From the NCBI GenBank assembly GCA_003265685.1, contig QJOU01000038.1:1-64000 (forward strand): a stretch of DNA of 64,000 nucleotides, read 5' to 3'. The notes beneath the pieces are model-generated. The model made no database searches and had not been told where the DNA came from. It saw only the letters and a list, made by a program, of their open reading frames with translations. Position numbers and translations under genes: made by a program. The first letter of the stretch is position 1, and every line of letters starts with the position of its first letter. This document shows, in pieces, positions 18,432 to 27,886 of the stretch. Source of the DNA: Piscinibacter caeni. GTDB lineage: Bacteria > Pseudomonadota > Gammaproteobacteria > Burkholderiales > Burkholderiaceae_C.

Positions 18432-18724
18432 GCTCGCCCGACGCTTTCTTCGGGGCAACCAACGAAGCGCTCAGGCGCTACAGTGCGCGCATGCAGCCGA
18501 CCGATGTGCCCGATGTTTCCGCGCTGGTGGCGCTCGTCGGGCGGGTCGTGGTCGAAAGTGGCGGTCCGGCAGGCTTCGACGCGCATGCCTGGACTACCCG
18601 CTGGCTTTCTAGGCCGGCGCCTGCCCTTGGCGGGAAGCGCCCGATGGAGTACATGGGAACTCCCGAAGGCAGGGCGCTTCTCGCAACGTTAGTCATGCGG
18701 ATGCAGTCGGGCGCGTACACCTGA
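18428..18724 (+). CDS. MbcA/ParS/Xre-type antitoxin (DUF2384-like)
   Basis: A 98-residue protein. The C-terminal 50 residues (WLSRPAPALGGKRPMEYMGT, then EGRALLATLVMRMQSGAYT) match the toxin-binding domain of MbcA/ParS/Xre antitoxins, in which LGGxxPxxxLxTxEG is diagnostic. In known systems the partner toxin is a RES-domain NAD+ phosphorylase or ADP-ribosyltransferase encoded just downstream. No RES gene follows here; the next gene is the integrase 270 bp away. The N-terminal helices lack a clear helix-turn-helix. It overlaps the 57-aa gene by 4 bp. Confidence 0.7.
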   Translation: MSSPDAFFGATNEALRRYSARMQPTDVPDVSALVALVGRVVVESGGPAGFDAHAWTTRWLSRPAPALGGKRPMEYMGTPEGRALLATLVMRMQSGAYT

Positions 18725-18944
18725 CCCGCGTGCATCTCGCGGCCCCTCAACACAGTGCGAGCGGGGTTGGAGAGGCTGCCGCCCAGTCCCGGAGTTCGAG
18801 CAGATCGCGACACGGTTCGACTACCGGCGCGTCCCCGGGTGTTAATTTGCAGAGCGATTGGCATCGACACATGGCTGCGCGTGCCGAGCCTCCCATCCAA
18901 GCGACCAAGACCCTCACGAAGCACATCGCGCTAAGCGTGCTATC

Positions 18945-18964
18945 GCGATAACTATTGTTATCGC
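18945..18964. promoter_or_regulatory. Perfect 8-bp inverted repeat upstream of the integrase
   Basis: GCGATAAC-TATT-GTTATCGC is a perfect inverted repeat ending 33 bp before the integrase ATG. The half-site GTTAT is the one found in the XRE operators at 17405 and 17848, but arranged outward instead of inward. It may be an operator through which the island's XRE proteins control the integrase. Confidence 0.5.
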
Positions 18965-18996
18965 ACTACCCACTTCAAACCGCTAAACTGGCAGCC

Positions 18997-20682
18997 ATGA
19001 AATCCGCGCAGGCGCTCGCACTGGTCGCCCCAGGCGAGGAGGGCTTCCCGTCGGCGGACGAACTTGCCGCCCTGCGCGCCTGGTATGCGGGTTTGACGGC
19101 GCGCGAATCGGTCCAGCGGTACCTCGGTCGGCAAAAGGCCAGCGGGCAGTCGTCGCGCTCGATGCTGTCGAACGTGCGACGGAAGCTGGCGCGGCATGCT
19201 CGGGCTCGCCAGCGCGATGACTTGGCGGAGGTCTTCGAACATGAGGCTGCTGATCGCCTGGGGCGTGCTCGCAGCGCCGTGCACACGATCGAGGTCCTCC
19301 GGCACTTGCCGGTGCCGCAGCCCGCGATCTCAGATGCAGTGGCGGCATGGCTGCCTGCGCGCGTATCGGCGGCGTTGAAGCGAGCCGGGATCGAGTCACT
19401 CGCCGACCTGACAGTTCGTGTGCCGCGACGTCGACAGTGGTGGACTGCTGTCCCCGGTCTGGGAGTGACCGCGGCGCGACAGGTCGAAGCGTTCTTCGCC
19501 CGCTACCCCGATCTGACCGCGCGTGCTCAAGCACTCATCAAGGCATCGGCTCCGGTCCTGAGACCGTGGGAGCAGTTTGTCGTTCCAACGGATATCGACG
19601 GATCGAGTGGCACGTTTCGGGCCCCCAGGGCTACCTGCGCACTCGATGCGAACAACGACTTCTCTGCAGTGGAAGCGTGGCTGACGCTCCAGGAGTCACC
19701 GGCGACGCAGCGCGCCTATCGGAAGGAGGCGGAGCGGCTGATGCTATGGGCGATCCATGAGCGGGACCGGGCATTGTCGTCTCTGACGACTGAAGATGCG
19801 ATCGCGTACCGGGCCTTTCTACGCAAGCCCATGCCCCGCGACAGATGGGTCGGGCCGGCGCGTCCGCGTTCGTCGCCAGAGTGGCGACCTTTCGCCGCTC
19901 CGTTGTCGGCTAGGTCGGTGGCGTACGCGCTGTCGGTGCTCGGCGCGCTGTACCGCTGGCTGATCGAGCAACGCTACCTGTTGGCCAATCCGTTCGCTGG
20001 GATCAAAGTCAAAGGGGGTAAGCAAGGTGCCCCGCTCGACGCACAGCGAGGGTTCTCGACCTATGAATGGTCACTCGTCCGCGAGGCCGCGGAGCACCTG
20101 GAGTGGACTGATGACTGGAGCGAGTCGGCAGCTCAGCGCCTGCGGTTCCTGCTGGACTTTTGGCGTGCAACGGGACTGCGACCAAGCGAGATGGTGGGAG
20201 CCAACCTGGGGCACATCCGGCGTGACGACCACGGGGATGACTGGGTTCACGTGCTTGGGAAGGGACACAAGGAAGGGGATGTTGCGATCCCTCTTTCGGC
20301 CATCGGTGCGCTCGAGCGGTACCTCTCGCAGCGGGGCCTGCCAACGACGCGTACACGCTGGCACCCCAACACGCCGCTCGTCCCTTCGCTTGAGGGTGAG
20401 GGCGGGATCACGGCACCTCGTGTCTGGGCGGTATTCCGCCGATTCTTTAGTCAGGCCGCGCAGCATCTTCAGGAGGCGGCACCCGGCACCGCGCAGAAGT
20501 TGCTTCGAGCAACACCGCATTGGCTTCGACATACGCATGCGACACACGCACTGGAGGCCGGCGCCGAGTTGACAACCGTGAGGGACAACTTACGGCATGC
20601 GTCTGTGGCCACGACGTCGGTGTACCTCCATACGGATCAGGCGCGACGATCTCGTCAGATGAGAGAGGCGTTTCCCGCGTAG
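18997..20682 (+). CDS. Tyrosine recombinase/integrase with DUF3701 N-terminal domain
   Basis: A 561-residue phage-type integrase from ATG 18997. The N-terminal ~95 residues (APGEEGFPSADELAALRAWY, then YLGRQKASGQSSRSML) are the DUF3701 domain typical of a group of large integrases on betaproteobacterial islands. A core-binding SAM-like domain follows (about 225-335) and then the catalytic domain: arginine in ATGLRPSEM, HxxR in HWLRHTHATH, second histidine in LRHASVATTS and tyrosine in TTSVYLHTD. All catalytic residues are present, so it may be active. It belongs to the island; no att duplication was identified. Confidence 0.88.
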   Translation: MKSAQALALVAPGEEGFPSADELAALRAWYAGLTARESVQRYLGRQKASGQSSRSMLSNVRRKLARHARARQRDDLAEVFEHEAADRLGRARSAVHTIEVLRHLPVPQPAISDAVAAWLPARVSAALKRAGIESLADLTVRVPRRRQWWTAVPGLGVTAARQVEAFFARYPDLTARAQALIKASAPVLRPWEQFVVPTDIDGSSGTFRAPRATCALDANNDFSAVEAWLTLQESPATQRAYRKEAERLMLWAIHERDRALSSLTTEDAIAYRAFLRKPMPRDRWVGPARPRSSPEWRPFAAPLSARSVAYALSVLGALYRWLIEQRYLLANPFAGIKVKGGKQGAPLDAQRGFSTYEWSLVREAAEHLEWTDDWSESAAQRLRFLLDFWRATGLRPSEMVGANLGHIRRDDHGDDWVHVLGKGHKEGDVAIPLSAIGALERYLSQRGLPTTRTRWHPNTPLVPSLEGEGGITAPRVWAVFRRFFSQAAQHLQEAAPGTAQKLLRATPHWLRHTHATHALEAGAELTTVRDNLRHASVATTSVYLHTDQARRSRQMREAFPA

Positions 20683-20897
20683 CGACGCCGCCAGCCCGGG
20701 TCGCAATTGGAGCTTTAGACTGATCTGAGTCACTCAATCGCCGCCACCGAACGACCTCTCTCGCGCAAAGCGGTCACCCAAGGGCTCGCGGCACCGATGT
20801 CGGCTCCGCCTCTGTCAGCAGTCGGTCGCCGTCCCGCGGCGGCGGGCGCGACCCTTCAACGACTGCTGTCCCGACCGAAGGCCGGCAGGACTCGACC
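20683..20897. other. Intergenic spacer between integrase and IS1182 element
   Basis: 215 bp in which I see no gene or recognisable signal apart from the left copy of the GACC target duplication at its right edge. Confidence 0.4.
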
Positions 20898-22511
20898 GAG
20901 GCTGTGTGAGAACTCGCTGACCCAAGCATTTGGAACGGCCACTGCGGCGAGGGCCGCGGCCGCACAGCGCGTTGAGTTCTGGGCGAAGGGCCTTCGCCCT
21001 ACGCCCTCATCGCTGCCATCAGCGGCCCGGCGCCGAGGATCTTGATCGTCCGCTTCAGGTTGTAGGCCAGAACCTGCAAGCTCATCTCGGTTCGCACCCG
21101 CGGCATTGTCTTGGTCAGGAAGTGACTCGGCCCCATCCAGGCCTTGAGCGTTCCGAACACGTGCTCGACGGTCTGTCTTCGCAGCTTCATGGCCTCAGGG
21201 GCACCCTCCAGCCGCTGTTGAACGACATCCAGGATGTCTTCGTGCTCCCAGCGAGCGATGCGCCGGTACTTGCCCTTCGTGCACCGCGGCTTCATCGGGC
21301 ACTGCGGACAGTCTGAGGACCAATACTTGTGCTGGGTCTTGCCCGCTTCCTCTGTGGTGAAGCGGTAAATCGCGATCTTCCCGGCGGGACACCGGTACTC
21401 GTCGTTCTTGGCGTCGTACACGAAGTCCCGCTTATCGAAGAGACCTTCGGCCAGGTTGTTCGAGGTCATGGGCTTGGGCACGACAGCGGCCACACCCGCA
21501 CGCTCGCACTCCAGGATCTCGTAGCCTTCGTAGTAGCCGCGATCGGCCAGCGCGATCAGTTCGTCTTCCCCAGCGGCCGCCTTGGCTAGCTTGGCCATAC
21601 CGGCGAGCTGGTCCCGGTCGTGGCCTACGTTGGTCACCTCGTGGGCCACGATGAGGTGGTGCTTGGCATCGACTGCAGCTTGAACGTTGTAGCCCACGAT
21701 GCCCGTGCCTCGACCGCTGGTGGCCATCGAGCGTGCGTCGGGGTCGGTCAGGGAGATCTGCCCATCCTCGGACGCCTTCATCTGCTCACCGATCGCCTCC
21801 AGCGCCTGCATCTGCTGTTTGACCTTGGCGATCTTGTCCTTGAGGTGAGCGACCCGGCCGGGCAACACAGCGGTTGCGTCGCGGTCGGCGCGATCGAGCT
21901 CGACCAGGTAGCGCTTGATGCTGTCCTCGAGCTGCTCGATGCGGGCTTGCAGCTTGCGGTCGGTGAAGTTCTTGTCGCGGTTGTTGACCGCCTTGAACTT
22001 GCTGCCGTCGATGGCGACGATGCCGTCGGTGAAGAGCTTCATCCGGCGGCACAGCAGCACGAACTCCTTGCAGACCTTGCAGACCTTGCGGATCGCCTCG
22101 CCGTTGTCGCGGCGGAAGTCAGCGATCGTCTTGAAGTCCGGTGCCAGACGCCCGGTGAGCCAGATCAACTCGAGGTTGCGTTGCGATTCGGTCTCCAGGC
22201 GGCGGCTGGACTGCACGCGGTTGAGATAGCCGTAGACGTAGATCTTGAGCAGGGTCGCCGGGCCGTACCCGGGCCGGCCCGTTGCAGCCGGATAAGCGCG
22301 CTCGAAGCCCAGCTTCCTCAGATCGAGCTCATCGACGAAGACATCGATGACGCGGACTGTGCTGTCCTCGTGGATCCAGTCATCGCGTCGCTCGGGGAAG
22401 AGCGCGCTCTGCGTTCGATCCTGCCCTTCGACGTACCGTCCCATCGATCACTCCCGCCGGTCTGACGGGCGCTATGACATCGGTCGAGGCAAAGAGTTTC
22501 CACACGGCCTC
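20898..22511. mobile_element. Complete IS1182-family insertion sequence
   Basis: A 1614-bp element bounded by imperfect terminal inverted repeats: GAGGCTGTGTGAGAACTC on the left and, read inward from the right, GAGGCCGTGTGGAAACTC (15 of 18 identical). GACC flanks both ends (20894-20897 and 22512-22515), a 4-bp target duplication. It contains one intact transposase gene, so it is probably a recent, potentially mobile insertion. Confidence 0.85.
20999..22444 (-). CDS. IS1182-family transposase
   Basis: A 481-residue DDE transposase, full length for the family. The N-terminal DUF772 domain has the GYGPATLLKIYVYGYLN segment. The catalytic core includes VAIDGSKFKAVN (first aspartate), ALADRGYYEG (second) and the TVEHVFGTLKAWMG region (glutamate). 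A cysteine cluster (CPQCPMKPRCTKGK) near residue 380 is also typical. No frameshift or internal stop. A shorter relative of the same family survives as a remnant at 52445-52803. Confidence 0.93.
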   Translation of the reverse strand: MGRYVEGQDRTQSALFPERRDDWIHEDSTVRVIDVFVDELDLRKLGFERAYPAATGRPGYGPATLLKIYVYGYLNRVQSSRRLETESQRNLELIWLTGRLAPDFKTIADFRRDNGEAIRKVCKVCKEFVLLCRRMKLFTDGIVAIDGSKFKAVNNRDKNFTDRKLQARIEQLEDSIKRYLVELDRADRDATAVLPGRVAHLKDKIAKVKQQMQALEAIGEQMKASEDGQISLTDPDARSMATSGRGTGIVGYNVQAAVDAKHHLIVAHEVTNVGHDRDQLAGMAKLAKAAAGEDELIALADRGYYEGYEILECERAGVAAVVPKPMTSNNLAEGLFDKRDFVYDAKNDEYRCPAGKIAIYRFTTEEAGKTQHKYWSSDCPQCPMKPRCTKGKYRRIARWEHEDILDVVQQRLEGAPEAMKLRRQTVEHVFGTLKAWMGPSHFLTKTMPRVRTEMSLQVLAYNLKRTIKILGAGPLMAAMRA

Positions 22512-22730
22512 GACCCATACCAGCCCATCGGCGCGCTCCGAAGCTGCCCGACGACCGGGCTGGATCCTTCACGTTCCGTATCTGCGAAGATGCTGCTCGT
22601 GGCCTCCGGCGGTCGGCCATCAACCGCCGTTGATGTGGGGCGGCTTCCGGGGCTTCATCTTCCGAGTGCGCGCCGGAGGCAACCCGCTACATGCTCGCCG
22701 AGCGACTGCCGCGGGCTGCCGCGCAGGCAG

Positions 22731-24455
22731 TCAGAATCCAGCTGCCTGCCCGTCGAAGCGCGACTCGCTGGCGCCGGCCCAGCCGCCGCCCGGCAGTCGC
22801 ATGATGGCTTGGTAGCCGCCGTAGAACACCGTACGGCCAAGGCGGTGGCGCCGGAAGACCAGTGCACGCAGGGTCGCTTCCGGGAAGCCGCTCTCGAGGT
22901 TGACGGTGCCGCCGTCGGTCAGGGTGCCGCCGGTCGGCCCCGCGTCGCCCAGTTCGCTGTCCCAGTAGATGCGAGGCGCGTCGCCGGCCTCCTGCAGGTT
23001 CATGCCGAAGTCGATCAGGTTGATGGCGATCTGCACGTGGCCCTGTGGCTGCATGTCGCCGCCCATCACGCCAAAGCTGACCCAGGGTTCGCCGTCCCTG
23101 GTGATGAAGCCCGGGATGATGGTGTGGAACGGCCGCTTGCCGGGCGCGTACACGTTGGGGTGCGCCGGGTCGAGCGCGAACTGCTGGCCACGGTCCTGCA
23201 GGATGAAGCCCAAGCCCTCGGGCGCCATGCCGCTGCCCATGCCCGCGTAATTGCTCTGGATCAGCGAGACCATGTTGCCGTCGGCATCGGCCGTCGTCAG
23301 GTAGACGGTGTCGGCGCCCTTCAGGGACAGGCCGGGCTCGACCGTGCGCCGTGCCCGCTCTGGGTCGATCAGTGTGCGGCGCTTTGCGGCGTAGTCCTTC
23401 GACAGCAGCGCGTCGACCGGAGTCTTGAAGAACGCGGGGTCGGCATACAGGCGGGCGCGATCGGCATACGACAGCTTCAGCGACTCGACCACCCAGTGCA
23501 CATGGTCGACGCTGCCGAAACCGGCCCTGGGCAGGTCGAACGCCTCGAGCAGGTTCAGCGTCTGCAGCGCAGCGATGCCCTGCCCATTGGGCGGCAGTTC
23601 CCAGATGTCGTGGCCGCGATAGCGCACCGATACCGGCTGCACCCATTCGCCGCGGTGCTCGGCCAGGTCCTCGGCGCTCAGGTAACCGCCCTGGCGCTTC
23701 ATGTACTCCGCGATGCGGCGGGCGATGTCGCCGCGGTAGAAGGCCTCGCGGCCACCGCGTGCCAGTGCCTCATAGGTGTCGGCCATGTTCGGGTTTGTCC
23801 AGTGCTGGCCCTTGCGCGGCCCTTCGCCGTCCCGGGTGAACTGCTCGCGGATGCCGGGGTACTTCAGCAGGTAGCGCAGGTTGCGTTGCCAACCGATGGC
23901 GATGATCTCGCTGACGGGGAACCCTTCGCGCGCATAGCGGATGGCCGGCGCCAGCACGGCGCCCATCGGCAGCCTGCCGAAACGGGCATGCAGCGCAAAC
24001 CAGCCGTCGACGGCGCCTGGCACGCTCACCGGCAGCGGGCCGAACTCGGGGATCTCCTTCGCCCCGAGGCGGTCGAGTTCGGCCTTGAGCGACTCGTAGC
24101 TCAGCGCCATCGGCGATCGGCCGCTGCCGTTGTAGCCCACCAGCGTCCGGGCTTTGGCGTCCCATACGAGAGCGAACAGGTCGCCGCCGATGCCGGCGCC
24201 CGTGGGCTCCATCAGTCCCAGCGCGGCGTTGGCGGCAATCGCAGCGTCCACCGCGCTGCCGCCCTGGCGCAGGATGTCGAGCGCTACCTGTGTGGCCAGC
24301 GGCTGGCTGGTGGCGGCCATCGCGTGCGGCGCCAGCACTTCTGAACGCGTCGCGAACAGCGCACCGACTGGGCGATCGGCTGCCGCGGCCTGCACCGTCC
24401 AGATGACGAGCAGGATCGCCCGCAGCCAGCGTCCTGTCTTGCGTGTCGTTGTCAT
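22731..24455 (-). CDS. ggt: Exported gamma-glutamyltransferase (GGT family)
   Basis: A 574-residue Ntn-hydrolase. Residues 1-26 are a Sec signal peptide ending in VQAAAA, so the enzyme is periplasmic. The family is made as a proenzyme that cleaves itself before a threonine; here T383 in ADTVYLTTADADG is in the right place, giving subunits of about 355 and 190 residues. It should hydrolyse or transfer gamma-glutamyl groups of glutathione or related compounds. The motif DTVYLT rather than TTHYSV indicates a YwrD-like subgroup, so the substrate is less certain. Divergent from the S9 peptidase gene. Confidence 0.88.
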   Translation of the reverse strand: MTTTRKTGRWLRAILLVIWTVQAAAADRPVGALFATRSEVLAPHAMAATSQPLATQVALDILRQGGSAVDAAIAANAALGLMEPTGAGIGGDLFALVWDAKARTLVGYNGSGRSPMALSYESLKAELDRLGAKEIPEFGPLPVSVPGAVDGWFALHARFGRLPMGAVLAPAIRYAREGFPVSEIIAIGWQRNLRYLLKYPGIREQFTRDGEGPRKGQHWTNPNMADTYEALARGGREAFYRGDIARRIAEYMKRQGGYLSAEDLAEHRGEWVQPVSVRYRGHDIWELPPNGQGIAALQTLNLLEAFDLPRAGFGSVDHVHWVVESLKLSYADRARLYADPAFFKTPVDALLSKDYAAKRRTLIDPERARRTVEPGLSLKGADTVYLTTADADGNMVSLIQSNYAGMGSGMAPEGLGFILQDRGQQFALDPAHPNVYAPGKRPFHTIIPGFITRDGEPWVSFGVMGGDMQPQGHVQIAINLIDFGMNLQEAGDAPRIYWDSELGDAGPTGGTLTDGGTVNLESGFPEATLRALVFRRHRLGRTVFYGGYQAIMRLPGGGWAGASESRFDGQAAGF

Positions 24456-24623
24456 GCTGTTGCTCCCCGTCGTGGTGCCCGTGGAACCCTCGCCTGTCCG
24501 GCGGACATTGTTCCTGAATCGTGGACGCGGCGCCGCGCGGCCGTGCCTCGGGGACCGACGACTTCAGACCTTCGTTCCTATAGAGTCTCGGGCTCGCGCC
24601 TGCGACGCGCTCGAAAGGTCGCC

Positions 24624-26582
24624 ATGAAGATCTCCAGTCTGGCCTGCGCGTGCTTTCTGCCGCTGCTCGCCCCTGCAATGGCCTCGGCCCAGAGCTCGGG
24701 CGCAGACGATCGCCAGCTCACCCCGCCGCGGTCGATCACATCCAACTCCAATCCGAAAGCTCGCCCCATCCCGATCGATGATCTCTACTACACGCGCTCG
24801 GTGGTCGACGCGTCGTGGTCTCCGGACGGGAAGGAAATCGCCTTCTCGATGGACATGTCCGGCCGGTCGAACCTGTGGAAGGTCAGCGCCGCAGGCGGCT
24901 GGCCGATCCAGCTGGTCCAGTCCGACGAGCGGCAGCGTGGTGCCACATGGTCACCCGACGGCAGATGGATCGTTTTCCAGCAGGATGGGGGCGGCAACGA
25001 GCTGTGGGACATCTTGGCCGTCCCTGGCGAGGGCGGCGAAGTCGTGAACCTGACCGGCTCGGCCGACATCGCCGAGGAAGCGCCGCGTTGGTCGCCGGAC
25101 GGCCGGACCATCGCGCTGAACGTCAAGGCCAAGACAGGCACGCAGTTCGATCTCGCGCTCCTGGACTGGGCCAGCCGCAAGATCCGCCAACTGACCCACG
25201 AGCGCTCGCCCGACCGCTCCTGGAGTTCCGTCGCCTGGAGCGCGGACGGCAAGACCCTGTACGCCAATCGGACCGAGGCGACCGAGTCCGACGGTGATGT
25301 ATTCGCGATCGATGTCGCGACCGGCAAGAGCACCAACCTCACGCCGCACCAGAGCAACGTCCTGCACGTCGCGTCCTCGCTGTCGCCCGACGGCAAGTCC
25401 TTGCTGATCAGCTCCAATGCGAGGGGCGGCTACCAGAACGTGGCCATGCTCGACATCGCCAGCGGGCAGTTGACCTGGGTGACGGACACGCGGTGGGAGG
25501 CGAACGCCGGAGACTTCTCCCCTTCCGGCCAATCGCTGACCTACACCTTGAATGCGGATGGCCGCAGCGACGTGTACCAGGTCGACATCGCCACGCGGCG
25601 CGCCGAAAGGATGCCGATGAAAGCCGGCATCAACAGGCTGGGTGCGACTCAGGGCTCTTACGCACCTGGCGGAGACCGGCTTCTGCTCTCGCACGAGAGC
25701 TCGGGCGAGCCGGCGGACTTCTGGGTTCACGACACGGTGTCCGGCCGCGACACGCAGCTGACCCATACCGCCATCGCCAGCCTCGGCTCCGCCGCCATGC
25801 CCGAGGCGCAGATCGTCCACTACAAGAGCTTCGACGGGCTGACCATCAGCGCGCTGCTGTGGATGCCGTTCAACCTACAGCGCGACGGCACCCATCCCGC
25901 AGTGGTGCTGCCGCACGGCGGGCCGACCTGGCAGATGAAGGACTACTGGAGCCCGGACATCGCGGCGCTGGTGTCCCGCGGCTACATCTGCATCGCGCCC
26001 AACGTGCGCGGGTCGACCGGCTACGGCATGGCGTTCCAGCGCGCCAACTACCAGGATCTGGGCGGCGGCGATCTGCAGGACGAGGTCCACGCCGCGAGCT
26101 TCCTGACGGAGACGGGCTACGTCGATCCGAAACGGATCGGCATCACCGGCGGCTCGTACGGCGGATACATGACGATGATGGCGATTGCCAAGACGCCCGA
26201 CCTCTGGGCGGCCGGGGTGGAGGTGGTCGGCCCGTTCGACTGGATGAGCATGCTCAAGCACGCCGACCCGCTGGTGGCTCAGTACATCCGAAGTCTATTG
26301 GGAGATCCGGTGAAGGACGCGGACATCTACCGCAAGTCCGCCCCGATCACCTACATCCGCGATGTCAAGGCGCCGTTGCTGGTCCTGCAGGGGGACAACG
26401 ACCCCCGAATCCCCAAGGAGGAAGCCCTGCAGGTCGTCGACTTGCTGAAGAAGGACGGCAAGGTGGTGGAAGCGCACTTCTATCCCGCTGAAGGCCACGG
26501 CTTCCACAAGCGTGAGAACCAGATCGATGCCACGCGCCGCACGGTGGAGTGGTTCAACAAGTATCTAAAGGCCAAACAGTAG
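24624..26582 (+). CDS. Secreted S9-family serine peptidase (prolyl oligopeptidase type)
   Basis: A 652-residue protein. Starting at ATG 24624 gives a clear signal peptide (residues 1-24, cut after ASA). An N-terminal beta-propeller follows, with repeated SPDGKEIAF/SPDGRWIVF-type WD40-like blades, then an alpha/beta hydrolase domain from about residue 400. The nucleophile elbow is GGSYGGYM; the aspartate is in QGDNDPRIP and the histidine in EGHGFHK. The family includes dipeptidyl and acylaminoacyl peptidases. It is divergent from ggt, suggesting a peptide-scavenging locus in the periplasm. Confidence 0.93.
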   Translation: MKISSLACACFLPLLAPAMASAQSSGADDRQLTPPRSITSNSNPKARPIPIDDLYYTRSVVDASWSPDGKEIAFSMDMSGRSNLWKVSAAGGWPIQLVQSDERQRGATWSPDGRWIVFQQDGGGNELWDILAVPGEGGEVVNLTGSADIAEEAPRWSPDGRTIALNVKAKTGTQFDLALLDWASRKIRQLTHERSPDRSWSSVAWSADGKTLYANRTEATESDGDVFAIDVATGKSTNLTPHQSNVLHVASSLSPDGKSLLISSNARGGYQNVAMLDIASGQLTWVTDTRWEANAGDFSPSGQSLTYTLNADGRSDVYQVDIATRRAERMPMKAGINRLGATQGSYAPGGDRLLLSHESSGEPADFWVHDTVSGRDTQLTHTAIASLGSAAMPEAQIVHYKSFDGLTISALLWMPFNLQRDGTHPAVVLPHGGPTWQMKDYWSPDIAALVSRGYICIAPNVRGSTGYGMAFQRANYQDLGGGDLQDEVHAASFLTETGYVDPKRIGITGGSYGGYMTMMAIAKTPDLWAAGVEVVGPFDWMSMLKHADPLVAQYIRSLLGDPVKDADIYRKSAPITYIRDVKAPLLVLQGDNDPRIPKEEALQVVDLLKKDGKVVEAHFYPAEGHGFHKRENQIDATRRTVEWFNKYLKAKQ

Positions 26583-26884
26583 CGTCGATACCCAACGCAG
26601 GACGGAGCGCACTCGGCGTAACCCAGCGAAAGGGCCAACGAACGACTGCTTCGCGTCAGCGAATCAGCGACGACGAGGAATGTCGGTCCAGGGTCGCCAC
26701 ATGACCCACCCCTGCCAAGCTGACCGCCGGATAGCAGCCCTTCAAGTACTGGAACCCAGAAGCAGTCCTTCGTCGGCGGTGCGGTCGACCCCACACCGGA
26801 AGTTCCCACCAACGCCTTGAACCGCCGGAGATCGGCCGCTCGACGACGGACCGAGTCGCATGCGCACTGCGCACGAGAGCTGCG
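26583..26884. other. Intergenic region without recognised gene
   Basis: About 300 bp between convergent genes. No coding signature, hairpin terminator or repeat stands out. Confidence 0.4.
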
Positions 26885-27886
26885 TCATCGACGAGGTGCG
26901 ACGCCCAGGATTCTTTGCAGCACCTCGGCGTCGTCCGGCAACAGCCCAACCTTGGCGATTCGCTGCGTCAGCGTTGCCCAGTTGCGGTCGACCGCGAAGA
27001 CCCGCCGGAACAACGGTAGCGAATCGTTCAGCCGACCCATGTTGACCAGCGCAACCGCGTGCCAGTACATCATTTCGGCGTTCTCGGGCATGAGGCGCGA
27101 GGCCGCCCGATACGACGCCAATGCGGCCTCGCTGTCCTTGGCCTCCATCGCTTGGTCGCCCGCATTCATGAAGTTGTAGGCGCGCTGCACCTTCGCCAGA
27201 CGCCGCAGTTCTCTCAAGGGCTCGGCGCTGTCATCGACCCGCACGTCGAACAGCCGGTCGCCCAGACCTCCAGTCGCCTTGGCCGCGACCACGATCAGCG
27301 CTGCGGACTGCTTGCCGCGGATGTCACCGCCGGCTGCCTGAGCCGCATCGAGCGCCGCGAGCAGCCGCTCGGCAAGGTCGCCCTTGGTGCTTTCGAAGGC
27401 ACGCGCCATCGACGGCCAGACCTTGTCATTGAGCATCATATTGGCCTGGGCCGAGAATTCCGCACCGGTGACGTGCCCTGCGGCCGCGATGTTCTTCGCA
27501 CCGGTGTGGGCCGCCACCCGGCCTTGCGCATCGATCATCGCCACCTGTCGCACGTCGCGTCCGTCGTCGGAGGCAAGCAATGCGGCAAGCGCCTCGGGCG
27601 CACTCTTGCCAGAGCGCATCATCTGAAGGCCTTCTCGACCGTACTTGAGGTCCGGGAACGACTGAGTCGCCACCGCACCGACGCCTGCCTCGGCCCAGGG
27701 CACGACAGGTCCAACGCCGAACCAGTGCGACTGGACCGCCACGCCGATCTGGCCGGTCGCCGCATCGCGGGCCACGATGGAGAAGGTGTGTATCGGGCGT
27801 GATGGTCGGCCTGGATCGGCCGCAGCGGTCACCAGATGCATGGAAACGAGCGCAAGAGTTGCCGCACGCGCAAGACCTGATCGCAT
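26885..27886 (-). CDS. Exported DUF1028 protein with C-terminal TPR-like region
   Basis: A 333-residue protein. The start ATG at 27886 has a GGAGG site, while upstream frames do not. Residues 1-22 are a signal peptide (MRSGLARAATLALVS, ending in AAA). The DUF1028 domain follows (HTFSIVARDAATGQIGVAVQ, then GVGAVATQS), an Ntn-hydrolase-like fold of unknown reaction. The last ~110 residues are TPR-like helices (YNFMNAGDQAMEAKDSEAAL, then ALVNMGRLNDSL). Its proximity to an exported GGT and S9 peptidase may indicate a shared role in periplasmic peptide turnover, but it is a separate transcription unit. Confidence 0.85.
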   Translation of the reverse strand: MRSGLARAATLALVSMHLVTAAADPGRPSRPIHTFSIVARDAATGQIGVAVQSHWFGVGPVVPWAEAGVGAVATQSFPDLKYGREGLQMMRSGKSAPEALAALLASDDGRDVRQVAMIDAQGRVAAHTGAKNIAAAGHVTGAEFSAQANMMLNDKVWPSMARAFESTKGDLAERLLAALDAAQAAGGDIRGKQSAALIVVAAKATGGLGDRLFDVRVDDSAEPLRELRRLAKVQRAYNFMNAGDQAMEAKDSEAALASYRAASRLMPENAEMMYWHAVALVNMGRLNDSLPLFRRVFAVDRNWATLTQRIAKVGLLPDDAEVLQRILGVAPRR

